A stretch of 64,000 bases of DNA from Gymnogyps californianus. Its lineage: Eukaryota; Chordata; Aves; Accipitriformes; Cathartidae. This document shows positions 63,301 through 64,000 of the stretch, one piece after another. The notes under the pieces were generated by a model that worked only from the letters and a program-made list of their open reading frames with translations, did not search any database and was not told where the DNA came from. A program made the translations under genes and the position numbers. The first letter of the stretch is position 1; every line of letters starts with the position of its first letter. The stretch is from positions 41,324,502 through 41,388,501 of the forward strand of contig NC_059477.1 of NCBI RefSeq assembly GCF_018139145.2, read 5' to 3'.

Positions 63301-64000
63301 CATATCCTTTTCCAAGCAGATTCAGAACATTACATGCAGAAAGCGCATTACCTCTTTTTGTTAGACTAGTCTTCAGTCAGCTTGATGCATTGGAACAGCT
63401 TATTTTTACAAGAAAGGAGGCAGAGCCCCGGTGGGATTGATGTGGGCTGCTGTCGAATTGCAACCACAGAGGCACTGAGGCAAATGGAATTGAAGGACTG
63501 TAAAATTCCTTGGTCAGATGGTCTTCAGCCCATTGTGGAGTCTGACTGCTCTGAGGCTGACTAGGTAGTTGAAGCCTGGGCCCCCTCTTATGAACTGCTG
63601 AGCTTTTACACAAAAAGCTTTTATGCGGAATTTCCAGTAGCTGCCTTCTACTGGAGAGTGAGCTCTTCTCCAGTATGTGCATTCCTTCAAAAAAAATATT
63701 GGTCATCTAAGTGGATGGCCTCAAGCCTGGGAAGGATGGACTGGATGGAGGCATCAAGTCTAGAAATTTAACTTCTGTGGGCAGGAACTTCTGTTCGTGC
63801 TCTGGATTCCCTACTGATATGCTTAGGGCAACTCTCCGCTCTATGGTTAGGAGTCCCGTATTTCTCTACTGACTGTACAGGGAACTTGGGTACCTAAGTT
63901 CATGGCATTACCAGTCTTGGTGTCTCTGCATAACTATAGTCAAATAACAATGTAAGAGAAGAAACAAAGGCAGTTGGTTTGTTACATCCACCTTAACTGT

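Larger units (their letters stand above)
48540..64000 (+). other. ACVR2A: 5' part of ACVR2A intron 1
   Basis: The intron starts with GTAAGTG right after the signal-peptide exon. I looked for an acceptor followed by codons for the mature N-terminus (AILGRSETQEC) and found none, so intron 1 runs past the window end and is at least 15.4 kb. The content is AT-rich and non-coding. It includes T-runs (for example 56,039-56,056), an A/C-rich low-complexity patch at about 56,476-56,534, and a CR1 copy at about 56.95-57.30 kb. All open frames are short and without recognisable domains. Apart from these I see nothing identifiable at 48,540-56,030 or 57,300-64,000. Intronic enhancers may exist but cannot be seen without alignment. 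Confidence 0.85.

Noticed and set aside
1..64000. A search by eye for CRISPR-like arrays, prokaryotic operons, rRNA genes, mitochondrial inserts, endogenous retroviruses with coding remnants, or a new multi-gene system
   Set aside because: No regular spacer arrays, long domain-bearing frames, rRNA or mitochondrial blocks, or gag/pol motifs were seen. The window is vertebrate intergenic and intronic DNA around one exon.

Overview
This window looks like nuclear DNA from a sauropsid, most likely a bird. It is AT-rich and almost free of genes. The few recognisable dispersed repeats are old CR1 LINE fragments plus one Penelope-like relic, and no L1, Alu or other mammalian SINEs are visible. The one clear coding segment is the first coding exon of ACVR2A, the activin type IIA receptor. 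Species cannot be fixed from the sequence alone. The exon peptide is, as I remember it, the same as chicken ACVR2A and one residue different from human (Thr instead of Ala at position 5).

Layout. Bases 1 to about 45,280 are intergenic, with no supportable protein-coding gene. In mammals ACVR2A also has a large gene-poor interval upstream, so this fits. The interval holds a probable decayed palindromic repeat (about 2.9-3.0 kb), a pyrimidine-rich patch (3.8-4.3 kb), a Penelope-like relic with a degenerate hammerhead-ribozyme core (15.4 kb, minus), an ancient CR1 piece (17.6-18.0 kb, minus), a run of 22 G (20.74 kb), an ACA microsatellite (26.84 kb) and a CR1 3' tail (28.4 kb, plus). From about 45.9 to 47.8 kb there is a strong CpG island with GC boxes, a GC-only palindrome, G-quadruplex-type runs and a perfect YY1-type motif; this is the ACVR2A promoter and first-exon region. 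About 47.0-48.48 kb is probable 5' leader, rich in upstream ATGs and short upstream ORFs. The coding exon is 48,485-48,539 (signal peptide, phase-1 donor). From 48,540 to the end of the window is the start of a long intron 1, containing one further CR1 copy (about 56.95-57.30 kb, minus).

How it works together. The window captures the regulatory head of a single gene: distal intergenic DNA, a TATA-less CpG-island promoter, a long leader with upstream ORFs, a signal-peptide exon and the 5' part of a large first intron. No exon 2 (start of the extracellular ligand-binding domain) was found, so it lies beyond position 64,000.

Nothing here amounts to a new multi-gene system. The best leads are the upstream ORF cluster in the ACVR2A leader, the ribozyme-like Penelope relic, and a set of recurring short 'AATGGGA' motifs that look like remains of ancient repeats.
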